Shown: piece after piece, positions 33,084 through 42,317 of the stretch
Layout of the letters: each line of letters begins with the position of its first letter
Position numbering within the stretch: position 1 is the first letter of the stretch
DNA from: Lachnospiraceae bacterium GAM79
GTDB lineage: Bacteria; Bacillota; Clostridia; Lachnospirales; Lachnospiraceae
Reading direction: 5' to 3'
Length of the DNA: 64,000 bases
NCBI GenBank assembly: GCA_020735665.1
Contig: CP085928.1
Coordinates: forward strand, 186,001-250,000
The notes under the pieces: generated by a model
Database searches by the model: none
What the model was told of the DNA's origin: nothing
What the model saw: the letters and a program-made list of their open reading frames with translations, nothing else
Translations under genes and position numbers: made by a program

Positions 33084-33926
33084 TTAGTGATTCTGGTCCC
33101 GCCAGTTTTTTGGGGAGACACCATATATATTTTTAAAAGCTCTTGAGAAATGCAGTTGGTTTGGATAGCCGACTGCATTTCCTATATCTGCAATTGACAA
33201 TTTAGTCATTTTCAGCAGCTCTGTTGCTTTGGACATCCGATAATTTATCAGGAATTCCTGTGGCGTTTTGCCAATGGAATCATGAAATATCTTTCCCAGA
33301 TAGCTGCGGTTGATGCCGCAACAGGCAGCTATATCTTCGATAGAGATGTCATAAGGAAAATTCTGCTCTACGAAGTTTATCGCTTCTTTTATATAGTAAT
33401 CGCTCATTTTACCGGTTTTTATCATCTGGGTAGAGGCGGTGGAACGGGTGAGTGCATCCAGAAAAAGGTAGGAATGACCGATCAGGTGAAATGGCGGTTC
33501 GTTTGGGTGATTGGCAATATAGAGCATTTCGTTCATCATGATTTCCCGGTATTCCTTTGAGGTAGCATGATAGATGGGCTGGTCTTTTGAAAAACCGGCA
33601 ATGTCCAGTGCTTCTTTTACCCGTAATCCATCAAATTCCAGCCAGGTATATTCCCATGGGTTTGTCTCATCTGCGATATAGGTGCTGATCTGTCCCGGAT
33701 ACAGAAGAAAGCCCTGTCCGCTTTTGATCGAATAATTTCTAGTCTCTCCTTTTTTGTCCTGTGCCATTAAAAGTCCGGTTCCGGAGATGACATAATGAAA
33801 CAGATAGTGGGTTCTGGCAGCTGGACCGAACTGATGGGCCGGTGTACAGCGTTCCCATCCGTACTGATATAGTCCGAGATCTATAAATTTCTCATTTGGA
33901 AATATAGAAAAAAGGTATTCATGCAT
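33084..33926 (-). CDS. AraC family regulator of the raffinose locus
   Basis: A 280-residue activator. The N-terminal cupin-like sugar-binding domain (AHQFGPAARTHYLFHYVISGTGLL, GQGFLLYPGQISTY) is followed by two helix-turn-helix motifs (ISIEDIAACCGINRSYLGKIFHDSIGKTP, SIADIGNAVGYPNQLHFSRAFK). The start at 33924-33926 has GGGAGG 8 bases upstream. It is divergent from the ABC importer-alpha-galactosidase genes and resembles RafR/MsmR regulators, so it likely turns them on when an alpha-galactoside is bound. The binding site probably lies in 33930-34130. Confidence 0.88.
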   Translation of the reverse strand: MHEYLFSIFPNEKFIDLGLYQYGWERCTPAHQFGPAARTHYLFHYVISGTGLLMAQDKKGETRNYSIKSGQGFLLYPGQISTYIADETNPWEYTWLEFDGLRVKEALDIAGFSKDQPIYHATSKEYREIMMNEMLYIANHPNEPPFHLIGHSYLFLDALTRSTASTQMIKTGKMSDYYIKEAINFVEQNFPYDISIEDIAACCGINRSYLGKIFHDSIGKTPQEFLINYRMSKATELLKMTKLSIADIGNAVGYPNQLHFSRAFKNIYGVSPKNWRDQNH

Positions 33927-34138
33927 AAAAAAACCTCCCAAAATTAGAACAAATACATAATATAAACTCTACTGTTTTCTACTATATACCAAAATGCTAG
34001 ATGAATGCAATAGTGAGACAAAAATAATGTATTTTGGTATAAAAATGGAATTATTACGATATTTTAACAAGCATTATGATATGTTAGAATGAAAATAACT
34101 TAAAAAAGCATATTATAAAAGAAGGGAGAAATGTATTT

Positions 34139-35422
34139 ATGCTAAAAGGGAAAAAACTATTATTTGTACTTACAATGATGACTGGTTTCTGCTTACTGGC
34201 GGGGTGTGGCAAGAATAATAAAGACGGAAAAACAGTGATCGAACTGGTACAGTACAAGCCGGAAGCAACCTCTTATTTTGAAGAAGTTGAGGAACGGTTT
34301 AATGCCAGTCATGATGATATTGAATTGAAGATCAGTTCTCCGAACGATGCAATGACGGTGTTGAAGACCAGATTTGTTCGCGAAGATAATCCGGATATCA
34401 TTGGTATTGGTGGTGACATCAATTATTCGAATTTTATTGATGCCGATATGTTGATGGATATTTCTGATTTTGATGGACTGGCAGATATAAAGGAAAATTA
34501 TCTGACAATCTGTGAGAATCTGAAATTTATTCCAACAGAAGGAACATACAGTGTTCCATATGTGGCAAATGCTGCCGGTATCCTGTACAACCGGGATATG
34601 TTTGAGGAGCATGGCTGGAAGATCCCGGAAACATGGGATGAGCTTCTTGCATTATGTGATGAGATTAAAGCAGAAGGAATTCTTCCGTTTTATATGGGAT
34701 ACAAGGATACATGGACCTGTCTTTCTCCATGGAACAGTGCAGTAGCTTCATTGACATCTTCGACCGTATGTAAGGATGTTAATAAGGGAGAAACGACATT
34801 TTCCGATCAGTATGTTCAGGTTGCGGAAGAAATGAAAACCTTGCTTCAGTATGGAGAAGCCAATCCGGTTGCATATTCTTATAATGATGCTTGTACAGCA
34901 TTTGCAAAAGGTGAGTCAGCAATGTATATGATCGGAAGCTATGCTGTACCACAGATCCAGTCAGTAAATCCGGATATCAATATTGATTCATTTGTATTCC
35001 CGGCTTCTAACAATAAGGATGACATGGTTCTGACATCCGGTGTAGACCTTCAGTTCTGCGTGATGGAAGACTGTCCGAATAAGGAAGCAGCCTATGAAGT
35101 CCTCCGTTTCCTGTTAGAGGATGAAAATGTACAGGACTATATAGACAATCAGAACGCAGTACCTTGTAAGAAAGGTGATTTCAAGCTTGCATCTATGTTA
35201 GACGGTATGCGGGAATATCTGGACAACGGAATCGTGACTGATTATCAGGATCATTTTTATCCATCTGAGATGGCAGTAGATGCATTGATTCAGACTTATC
35301 TGTTAGATGGAGATACAGAAGCGTTTTTGAAGAAATTTGATACGGAATGGAAACGGTACAATCGTGACCTGATCATAAAGGTTCGCAAATATGAGCAGGA
35401 GCATTCCGGAGAGGAGGAATAG
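34139..35422 (+). CDS. ABC sugar-binding lipoprotein (alpha-galactoside)
   Basis: A 427-residue extracytoplasmic solute-binding protein of family 1. Lipoprotein signal with lipobox LLAGC (Cys about 23), then VIELVQYKPEATSYFEEVEERFN. The rest is the two-lobe fold. Two permease genes follow at once, and alpha-galactosidase and sucrose phosphorylase complete the locus, pointing to raffinose, stachyose or melibiose as ligand (inference from context). No ATPase gene is present; a shared MsmK-type ATPase elsewhere would energise it. AGGGAGA lies upstream. Confidence 0.9.
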   Translation: MLKGKKLLFVLTMMTGFCLLAGCGKNNKDGKTVIELVQYKPEATSYFEEVEERFNASHDDIELKISSPNDAMTVLKTRFVREDNPDIIGIGGDINYSNFIDADMLMDISDFDGLADIKENYLTICENLKFIPTEGTYSVPYVANAAGILYNRDMFEEHGWKIPETWDELLALCDEIKAEGILPFYMGYKDTWTCLSPWNSAVASLTSSTVCKDVNKGETTFSDQYVQVAEEMKTLLQYGEANPVAYSYNDACTAFAKGESAMYMIGSYAVPQIQSVNPDINIDSFVFPASNNKDDMVLTSGVDLQFCVMEDCPNKEAAYEVLRFLLEDENVQDYIDNQNAVPCKKGDFKLASMLDGMREYLDNGIVTDYQDHFYPSEMAVDALIQTYLLDGDTEAFLKKFDTEWKRYNRDLIIKVRKYEQEHSGEEE

Positions 35423-35424
35423 AA

Positions 35425-36333
35425 ATGGATACAAAAAAGACAGAAGATATGAAGTTTGCTAAAAAGAAAAAGAAAATGTCCGGGAAATCCAGAACATTTA
35501 TGTTGATCACAATTCCTATCGTAGCATTGTTCTTTACATTCAACACATTGCCTTTGATTCAGGGTGCGATTTACAGCTTTACCAATTTCCGTGGGTATGG
35601 CAGCTATGAGTGGGTTGGTTTTCGAAACTATATTGATCTTTTTCATGATGCCAGAGTTGGTTCATCCTATCTGTTTACATTTAAGCTGGCTATAGTAACA
35701 ACGATCATCGTAAATGCTGTCAGCCTGATCCTTGCGATGGCATTAAACAGCAAGATTCGTTTTAAGAGCGGTCTTCGTGGACTGTATTTCCTGCCAAATA
35801 TCTTAGGCGGTCTGGTTGTTGGTTATATTTTTAACTATTTCTTTACTTATATTCTGCCACAGATTGCAATCATGCTCGGTTTTGAGGGAAACAGTATGCT
35901 GGCAAGTTCTAAAACGGCCTGGCTTGCGATCGCGGTAGTATGTGCATGGCAGTCGATCGCGATGAATACGATCATTTATATATCCGGTCTTCAGACAGTT
36001 CCGGAAGATGTATACGAAGCAGGATCTTTAGATGGTGCAACCGGATTTGCAAAATTCCGTTATCTGACATTCCCACTGATCCTTCCGTTTTTTACAATTA
36101 ATGTAGTCCTTTGTATGAAGAACTTCCTGATGGTATTTGACCAGATCATGTCGTTGACAAAGGGTGGCCCTGCGCAGAGCACAGAATCCATTTCCTACCT
36201 GATCTACAACAATGGTATGAGTGGCGGACAGTTTGGATTCCAGAGTGCAAATGCAGTCGTGTTCTTTATAGTAATCGTAGTGATATCTGTATTACAGATG
36301 CGTTTCCTGGGTAAGAAGGAGGAACAGTTATGA
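35425..36333 (+). CDS. ABC sugar permease, MalF/RafF-like
   Basis: A 302-residue inner-membrane subunit with six helices. The ATPase-coupling EAA loop is YEAGSLDGATGFAKFRYLTFPLI. The charged N-terminal tail is long. It starts two bases after the binding-protein stop and overlaps the next permease by 4 bases. Pairs with the product of 36330-37214 to form the channel. Confidence 0.92.
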   Translation: MDTKKTEDMKFAKKKKKMSGKSRTFMLITIPIVALFFTFNTLPLIQGAIYSFTNFRGYGSYEWVGFRNYIDLFHDARVGSSYLFTFKLAIVTTIIVNAVSLILAMALNSKIRFKSGLRGLYFLPNILGGLVVGYIFNYFFTYILPQIAIMLGFEGNSMLASSKTAWLAIAVVCAWQSIAMNTIIYISGLQTVPEDVYEAGSLDGATGFAKFRYLTFPLILPFFTINVVLCMKNFLMVFDQIMSLTKGGPAQSTESISYLIYNNGMSGGQFGFQSANAVVFFIVIVVISVLQMRFLGKKEEQL

Positions 36334-37214
36334 AAAAATCGCAGAGACAGATCAGAAAAGAATATAAAGAAAAGGGGATTAAGACAGGAAAAGAACGATA
36401 TAATATCGGGGTTACGATTCTGTTGATCCTTGGTCTTGTAACCATCCTGTTCCCATTATATATGACGGTTATGATCGCATTTAAGCAGCCGTCTGAGATG
36501 ACAAATGATATCCATGGAATCTTATCTCTTCCACAGCACTGGAGTCTGAGTAATTTTAAGGAAGCTATGGAGGTAACAGATTTCTGGCATTCTCTCGGTA
36601 ACAGTTTATTTATCACACTGGCAACTATCGCATTATCGATCGTAATACATTCCCTGATCGGTTATGTACTTGGACGAAGCAAGAAAAAGAATCGGATCTA
36701 TAATGGAATTTATCTTTATCTTGTCAGTGGTATGTTCGTGCCATTTGCTATTTTGATGATGCCGCTTGTAAAACAGACAGCAAAAATGGGACTGGCAAAT
36801 ATGATTGGTGTGGTATTACTTTATACAGTATTTTATCTTCCGATGAACACAATGTTATATGCCGGATATCTGAATAATCTTCCGCTTGAACTGGAAGAGG
36901 CAGCTTGTGTTGACGGAGCCACTACATGGACGACTTACTGGAAGATCATCTTCCCGAATATGAAACCAATGCATGCAACGGTTGCGATCCTTACAGCCCT
37001 TGGCACATGGAATGACGTTATGACACCGCTTGTAATTATGTCCGGTGATCAGAATACACTTCCGCTTGCGCAGCTGAATTTCCAGACTCAGTTTGGAACA
37101 AATTACAATCTGGCCTTTGCATCTTATCTGTTAGCGTTACTTCCGATTCTGATCTTCTATATTATTTGTCAGAAACAGATCATATCAGGTGTGGCAAACG
37201 GAGCAGTAAAATAA
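36330..37214 (+). CDS. ABC sugar permease, MalG/RafG-like
   Basis: A 294-residue inner-membrane subunit with six helices and EAA loop LEEAACVDGATTWTTYWKIIFPNM. The ATG overlaps the preceding stop (ATGA-type coupling), preceded by GGAGGAACAG. The C-terminus ends near GVANGAVK, typical of MalG-type CUT1 permeases. Followed by alpha-galactosidase after 15 bases. Confidence 0.92.
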   Translation: MKKSQRQIRKEYKEKGIKTGKERYNIGVTILLILGLVTILFPLYMTVMIAFKQPSEMTNDIHGILSLPQHWSLSNFKEAMEVTDFWHSLGNSLFITLATIALSIVIHSLIGYVLGRSKKKNRIYNGIYLYLVSGMFVPFAILMMPLVKQTAKMGLANMIGVVLLYTVFYLPMNTMLYAGYLNNLPLELEEAACVDGATTWTTYWKIIFPNMKPMHATVAILTALGTWNDVMTPLVIMSGDQNTLPLAQLNFQTQFGTNYNLAFASYLLALLPILIFYIICQKQIISGVANGAVK

Positions 37215-37229
37215 AAGGAGACTTAATTT

Positions 37230-39407
37230 ATGGCTATTATATATAACAAAGAGAAAAGAATATTTTCTCTCCATACGGGACATACAACTTATCAGATGAT
37301 GGCCGATACACATGATTATTTGCTTCATCTGTATTACGGAAAACGCTTGGATTCGGAAATGGATTATATACTGACTTACTATGATCGAGGTTTTTCAGGA
37401 AATCCATATGATCTTGGAAACGATCGTACTTATTCCCTAGATGCACTTCCTCAGGAATTCCCTGTTCTTGGAACCGGTGATTACAGAACAACGGCAGGAA
37501 AGATCCGTGAAGCAAATGGCTGTATGGCACTTGATCTTCGCTATACAGGATATCAGATTCAGGATGGTAAGTATGATCTCCCGGGACTTCCGGCAGCACA
37601 TTCTGAAGCTGCACAGACTCTGTGCATATATCTGAAGGACGAAAGAGTCGGTGTAGAGGTAACATTATTATATGGCGTATTACCTGACTGCGATGTAATA
37701 ACCAGAAGTGTAAAAGTTACAAATGTCGGAAAGAATGAAATCTATCTGGAGAAGCTTTCCAGCGCATGTCTTGATCTTTTGTATGGAGATTATGATGTAC
37801 TGACATTTTATGGACGGCATGCAATGGAACGGAATATGCAGCGAACACCGGTAACACATGGCAAACAGGTGATCGGAAGTAATCGTGGTACGTCCGGACA
37901 TCAGTATAATCCATATATGATCCTTGCGGAACATGGCACAACAGAGACCGCCGGAGCCTGTTATGGTGTATCACTGGTGTACAGTGGAAGCTTTGAAGGA
38001 AGCGTAGAATTAGATCAGTTTGATCAGATCCGTCTGGTTATGGGTCTTCAGGAGGATTTCTTTTCCTATCAACTAAAGCCGGAGCAGACATTTTATGCCC
38101 CGGAAGCAGTTCTGTCATATTCAGCGTATGGAATGGAACAGCTATCCAATCAGATGCATCATTTGGTGAGAGAGCATATCTGTCGCGGGAAATATAAAGA
38201 TCAGATCCGTCCGGTTCTTGTAAATAGCTGGGAAGCCTGTTATTTTGATTTTAATGGTGAAGCGATCGTTAATCTTGCGGAGCAGGCTGCAGCACTTGGT
38301 GTGGAGCTTCTGGTCATGGATGATGGCTGGTTTGGCACAAGAGATGATGATAATTCATCCCTTGGTGACTGGATTGTAAATGAAGATAAACTGGGCTGTT
38401 CTCTTACGGAGCTGACAAAACGGGTTCATGACAAAGGTGTTCAGTTTGGTATCTGGATAGAACCGGAGATGGTTTCAGAAAACAGTGATCTTTACAGAAA
38501 ACATCCGGAGTGGGCAATTCAGGTTCCCGGTAAACATCCGGTACACGGCAGAAATCAGCTTGTACTTGATTTTGCAAATCCGGAGGTGGTGGACCATATC
38601 TATGAACAGATTGCAGCTGTCCTCAGGCAGGGCGATATCAATTATGTGAAATGGGATATGAATCGAAGCTTATGTGATATATATTCCGACAGTATGGTAT
38701 GGCAGGGAAATGTAATGTATGACTATATGCTTGGTGTATATGACCTGCTGGAACGTCTGACGCAGGCATTTCCGGATATGTTATGGGAAGGCTGCTCCGG
38801 CGGTGGCGGAAGGTTTGATATGGGTATGCTGTATTATACACCACAGATATGGTGCAGTGATAATACAGATGCCGTTGACCGTATCCGTATCCAGTACGGT
38901 ACATCGTTTGCTTATCCTTTATCAACGATGGGAGCCCATGTATCTGCGGTGCCGAATCATCAGACCGGCAGAGTGACGGATATGAATACCAGAGGTGTGG
39001 TTGCCATGACAGGTGCATTCGGATATGAACTGGATCTTGGAAAATTATCTGAGGAAGACAAGACGGCAGTCCGTGAACAGATCAAAACCTATCATGAAGC
39101 AGCACCGGTTATTTTAAAAGGGGATTATTACAGATTAAGTAATCCGTTTGAAGCGGAATATGGAGCATGGATGTCTGTCGATGAAGAAAAAAAACATGCA
39201 GTTGTAGGTGCTGTTTTATTAAATACACATGGTAATCATCCTGTATTTTATATTCGATTGAGAGGGCTTGCGCCGGAACGTTCTTATCGGGATAAGAAAA
39301 CAGGTACTGTTTATTCAGGAGCTGCTTTGATGGAGCTCGGTATGCCGTTTACGGTAGTATCCGGTAATTATCCAAGCTATCAGATCCTGCTTGATGCAGT
39401 AGAATAA
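37230..39407 (+). CDS. aga: Alpha-galactosidase, GH36
   Basis: A 725-residue cytoplasmic enzyme that removes terminal alpha-1,6-galactose from raffinose-family sugars and melibiose. An N-terminal beta-supersandwich (1-320) is followed by a TIM barrel with LLVMDDGWFG, the nucleophile Asp476 in YVKWDMNRS, CSGGGGRFDMG and acid/base Asp544 in WCSDNTDA. A C-terminal beta domain ends the protein. Length and motifs fit GH36 subgroup I. AAAGGAG lies upstream. It yields sucrose from raffinose, the substrate of the phosphorylase at 40364. Confidence 0.94.
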   Translation: MAIIYNKEKRIFSLHTGHTTYQMMADTHDYLLHLYYGKRLDSEMDYILTYYDRGFSGNPYDLGNDRTYSLDALPQEFPVLGTGDYRTTAGKIREANGCMALDLRYTGYQIQDGKYDLPGLPAAHSEAAQTLCIYLKDERVGVEVTLLYGVLPDCDVITRSVKVTNVGKNEIYLEKLSSACLDLLYGDYDVLTFYGRHAMERNMQRTPVTHGKQVIGSNRGTSGHQYNPYMILAEHGTTETAGACYGVSLVYSGSFEGSVELDQFDQIRLVMGLQEDFFSYQLKPEQTFYAPEAVLSYSAYGMEQLSNQMHHLVREHICRGKYKDQIRPVLVNSWEACYFDFNGEAIVNLAEQAAALGVELLVMDDGWFGTRDDDNSSLGDWIVNEDKLGCSLTELTKRVHDKGVQFGIWIEPEMVSENSDLYRKHPEWAIQVPGKHPVHGRNQLVLDFANPEVVDHIYEQIAAVLRQGDINYVKWDMNRSLCDIYSDSMVWQGNVMYDYMLGVYDLLERLTQAFPDMLWEGCSGGGGRFDMGMLYYTPQIWCSDNTDAVDRIRIQYGTSFAYPLSTMGAHVSAVPNHQTGRVTDMNTRGVVAMTGAFGYELDLGKLSEEDKTAVREQIKTYHEAAPVILKGDYYRLSNPFEAEYGAWMSVDEEKKHAVVGAVLLNTHGNHPVFYIRLRGLAPERSYRDKKTGTVYSGAALMELGMPFTVVSGNYPSYQILLDAVE

Positions 39408-39418
39408 GAATAAATAGG

Positions 39419-39454
39419 ACTCCCCGGTTTCTGTTTGCAGAGATCGGGGAGTTT
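39419..39454 (+). terminator. Terminator or attenuator after alpha-galactosidase
   Basis: ACTCCCCG / CGGGGAGT stem with a 20-base loop; only TTT follows. It lies between the alpha-galactosidase and the next gene of the same locus, so it may reduce read-through or stabilise the upstream mRNA. Confidence 0.6.
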
Positions 39455-39511
39455 GGCAAAAACAATAGAGTAAAAGATATATAAGATGATCAGAAATGAG
39501 GTGACAGACAG

Positions 39512-40339
39512 ATGGATACGAAAGAAATTACAGTATCGGATCTGGCACAGGAACAGATCAAAAACGCGGAACGATTATTTCCGTTGATCCGGAAAAAAAC
39601 AGAGGAAAGAAAAGAGAAAAAAACAGTCATATCGGTATCCGGAGGTTCTGGTGTTGGTAAGACCGGAATGGCTTTCTTACTTCAAAATATGTTTGAAAAA
39701 CAGGGAAAGAAATCACTTATTATAAGCGGGGACAATTATCCGCATCGGATTCCCATGTATAATGATGCAGAACGAATTGCGAGATTTCGTATGTCCGGGT
39801 TAAATGGACTTATAACTGAAAGGCTATATACAGATGAAATAAAAGAAAAATTATTAAAGCTTCAAAAAGCCGGAAGGGATGCAGAAGAACAGGAGGACAT
39901 GCAGTGGTTATCCATATATCAGAAGTATGGAGACAAGGCTCTTACAGACTATCTGGGTACGGATCAGGAACTGGATTATGAAGCTATATCGAATCTTCTC
40001 ATGCAGTTTCATAGAGGAACTTCACAACTGCTGCTACGTCATATGGGAAGAACCCAGGATGATATCTGGTATGATCGCAGGGATGTATCAGATACAGATA
40101 TTCTGATTCTTGAATGGACACATGGAAACAGTGCATACCTGCAGGGGGTAGATGTATCTGTTGTATTGATCAGTACGCCGGAAGAAACACTTGAAAACCG
40201 AAAGAAGAGGAATCGTGACACTGCCATTGACAGTCCATTTGTAGCCAGAGTATTAAGAATTGAGCAGAAAAAGATTAATGATGGACTGGATAGGGCAGAC
40301 ATCATTCAGGATATGCATGGCAGGATTTATACGGAATAG
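39512..40339 (+). CDS. P-loop kinase-like protein of the raffinose/sucrose locus
   Basis: A 275-residue cytoplasmic protein with Walker A SGGSGVGKTGMA (about 43-54) and DNYPHRIP, resembling nucleoside/uridine-kinase or adenylylsulfate-kinase P-loop folds. ILEWTHGNSAYLQGVDVSVVL and a basic segment NRKKRNRDTA may be the lid. The substrate is unknown; a sugar (for example fructose or galactose released by neighbours) is possible but not shown by sequence. It has GAGGTGACAG upstream and lies 24 bases before the sucrose phosphorylase gene. Confidence 0.6.
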   Translation: MDTKEITVSDLAQEQIKNAERLFPLIRKKTEERKEKKTVISVSGGSGVGKTGMAFLLQNMFEKQGKKSLIISGDNYPHRIPMYNDAERIARFRMSGLNGLITERLYTDEIKEKLLKLQKAGRDAEEQEDMQWLSIYQKYGDKALTDYLGTDQELDYEAISNLLMQFHRGTSQLLLRHMGRTQDDIWYDRRDVSDTDILILEWTHGNSAYLQGVDVSVVLISTPEETLENRKKRNRDTAIDSPFVARVLRIEQKKINDGLDRADIIQDMHGRIYTE

Positions 40340-40363
40340 TAAGTGAACAGGAGGTTATAGAAT

Positions 40364-42001
40364 ATGAGGAAAATAGAGATAGAAGAAACCAATATGACAG
40401 ATATAAATAAAATTAAAAATGGTCCAATGCTGAATCTGTATCCGGACAGTCTTGGCGGAGATCTGGAAGCTGTTGCGGATTTATTTGAAAGAGATGGATT
40501 TGCAGATGCATTTTCCTCAATGTATATACTACCGAGTATTTACCATTCTGATCTGGATCGTGGTTTTTCTGTAATCGACTATGATCTTGAGGAGACATTT
40601 CATTCTGAAAAGGCACTATTACGGTTGGGCAGACAGAATATTGATCTGAAGCTGGATTTTGTGTTAAACCATGCGTCTGTACAGTCGCCACAGTTTCAGG
40701 ATCTGTTGGAGAATGGCAGTCGATCTGAATATCGTGACTTTTTTATTAACTGGAATACATTCTGGGAAAACTGTGGAGAAATGACAGAAGACGGCTATAT
40801 ACAACCGGAACAGAAGTATCTGGATCCGATGTTCTTCCGCAAACCGGGATTGCCTCTGTTGATGGTGAAAATGGCAGATGGCAGTCGGATTCCATACTGG
40901 AATACGTTTTATCAGGAGATTCGGGATACTGATGATTATCATACCAGATATTTAGGACAAATGGACCTCAATATTAAATCAGAAAAGGTTTGGGACTTTT
41001 ACCGTGAAACCATAAAAAAACTGGCAGGTTACGGAGCGAAGATAATCCGTCTGGATGCATTTGCATATGCCCCAAAAGCCCCGGGACGCGCCAATTTCTT
41101 AAATGAACCGGAGACATGGGAATTCCTTGAACAGATCCATAAGCTTGCAAAACCATATGGAATCCGCCTTCTTCCGGAGATTCATGCCGGATATAAAGAG
41201 AAAAAGTATAAGATGATAGCAGAGAAGGGATATCTGACATATGACTTTTTCCTTCCGGGATTGATCCTGGATGCTCTTTACAGAGGCGATGGCTCTTACC
41301 TGGAGCAGTGGGCAAAGGAACAGATAAAAGAGAATATTCATACTGTGAATATGCTTGGATGCCATGATGGAATACCGGTACTGGATCTTGCCGGACTGTT
41401 GCCGGACGACAGGATTGAAGATCTGATCCGGTTGCTTGTGGATCGTGGGGGTTTTGTAAAGGATCTTCACGGTAATAAAAAGATGTATTATCAGGTAAAT
41501 ACGACATATTATAATGCACTTGGCGAAAATGAGCAGGCATTGTTATTAGCCAGAGCATTACAGATATTTATGCCCGGAAAACCTCAGGTCTGGTATCTGG
41601 ATCTGTTTGCCGGATCTAATGATTATGAGGCAGTGAAGCGTGCAGGTGCAGGTGGACATAAAGAGATCAACCGGACGAATCTTTCACAAAAAGATATAGA
41701 GTCAGGCCTTGAAAAGGAGGTCGTAAAAAAGCAGCTTGAAATGTTGAAATTCCGGAAAGAATTTCCGGCATTTGGATTTGATGCGGAAATGACAATCCGT
41801 ACAAAGCCTGCAGCGCAGATCTCTGCTCAGGCAGAAAATGCTTTGCATTTTGCAGAATTACCGGCGGACCAGATGTATAACCGTATTTATATCACCTGGA
41901 AAAAGGACGGTTATCTTGCCCGTCTGTCCGCAGACCTTAAAGCCCATACCTACCGGATTCAGGCTCTTGATCCATCCGGTAACCTGGTCTGGCAGTCGTA
42001 A
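40364..42001 (+). CDS. sucP: Sucrose phosphorylase, GH13_18
   Basis: A 545-residue enzyme splitting sucrose with phosphate into glucose-1-phosphate and fructose. It has the GH13_18 layout: LNLYPDSLGGDLEAVADLFE near the start, VLNHAS, nucleophile Asp231 in IIRLDAFAY, acid/base Glu272 in LLPEIH and Asp335 in LGCHDG. The start at 40364 has AGGAGG 9 bases upstream; ATG at 40394 is an alternative. As last gene of the alpha-galactosidase locus, it completes raffinose use with one ATP saved. Kojibiose- or glucosylglycerate-type specificities within the subfamily cannot be excluded. Confidence 0.85.
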   Translation: MRKIEIEETNMTDINKIKNGPMLNLYPDSLGGDLEAVADLFERDGFADAFSSMYILPSIYHSDLDRGFSVIDYDLEETFHSEKALLRLGRQNIDLKLDFVLNHASVQSPQFQDLLENGSRSEYRDFFINWNTFWENCGEMTEDGYIQPEQKYLDPMFFRKPGLPLLMVKMADGSRIPYWNTFYQEIRDTDDYHTRYLGQMDLNIKSEKVWDFYRETIKKLAGYGAKIIRLDAFAYAPKAPGRANFLNEPETWEFLEQIHKLAKPYGIRLLPEIHAGYKEKKYKMIAEKGYLTYDFFLPGLILDALYRGDGSYLEQWAKEQIKENIHTVNMLGCHDGIPVLDLAGLLPDDRIEDLIRLLVDRGGFVKDLHGNKKMYYQVNTTYYNALGENEQALLLARALQIFMPGKPQVWYLDLFAGSNDYEAVKRAGAGGHKEINRTNLSQKDIESGLEKEVVKKQLEMLKFRKEFPAFGFDAEMTIRTKPAAQISAQAENALHFAELPADQMYNRIYITWKKDGYLARLSADLKAHTYRIQALDPSGNLVWQS

Positions 42002-42007
42002 TGTGTA

Positions 42008-42295
42008 AATCCCCTCCGACAGATGGTTATACATATGGGGCTTTATCTGTATTTCCTATCTGGCAGTCAGCCATTTTTTACTATGACTTGCTATGATTTC
42101 TGTTTGCTGCATATGCCTGATTCGTAAATACTCCTGTGCCAACTCGCTCTTTGAGCTCGAACAGGCACCCGTATTTACTGGCAATATGCAGCTCACAACG
42201 CAATCTTCGCAAATGTCATAGTTAGAAAACGTCTGATGACCATATAAGAAATACAGGTAAAACGTTACGCATATAACCATCTGTCGGAGGGGATT
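42008..42295. repeat. Giant palindromic element P3 (core type A)
   Basis: Outer arms 42008-42086 and 42215-42295 (CCCCTCCGACAGATGG / CCATCTGTCGGAGGGG, ATCTGTATTTCCTAT / ATAAGAAATACAG, CTATGAC/GTCATAG) match the arms of P2. The core (42087-42214) is type A, as in P1, with GCATATGCC/GGCAATATGC, GTAAATAC/GTATTTAC and an apical GCTC-TTT-GAGC. It begins seven bases after the sucrose phosphorylase stop. Confidence 0.88.
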
Positions 42296-42317
42296 CTCTA
42301 ATTTCATAATATAAATA

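Noticed and set aside
40974-41558. 194-residue minus-strand frame inside sucrose phosphorylase
   Set aside because: Antisense shadow; the sense frame carries all catalytic residues.
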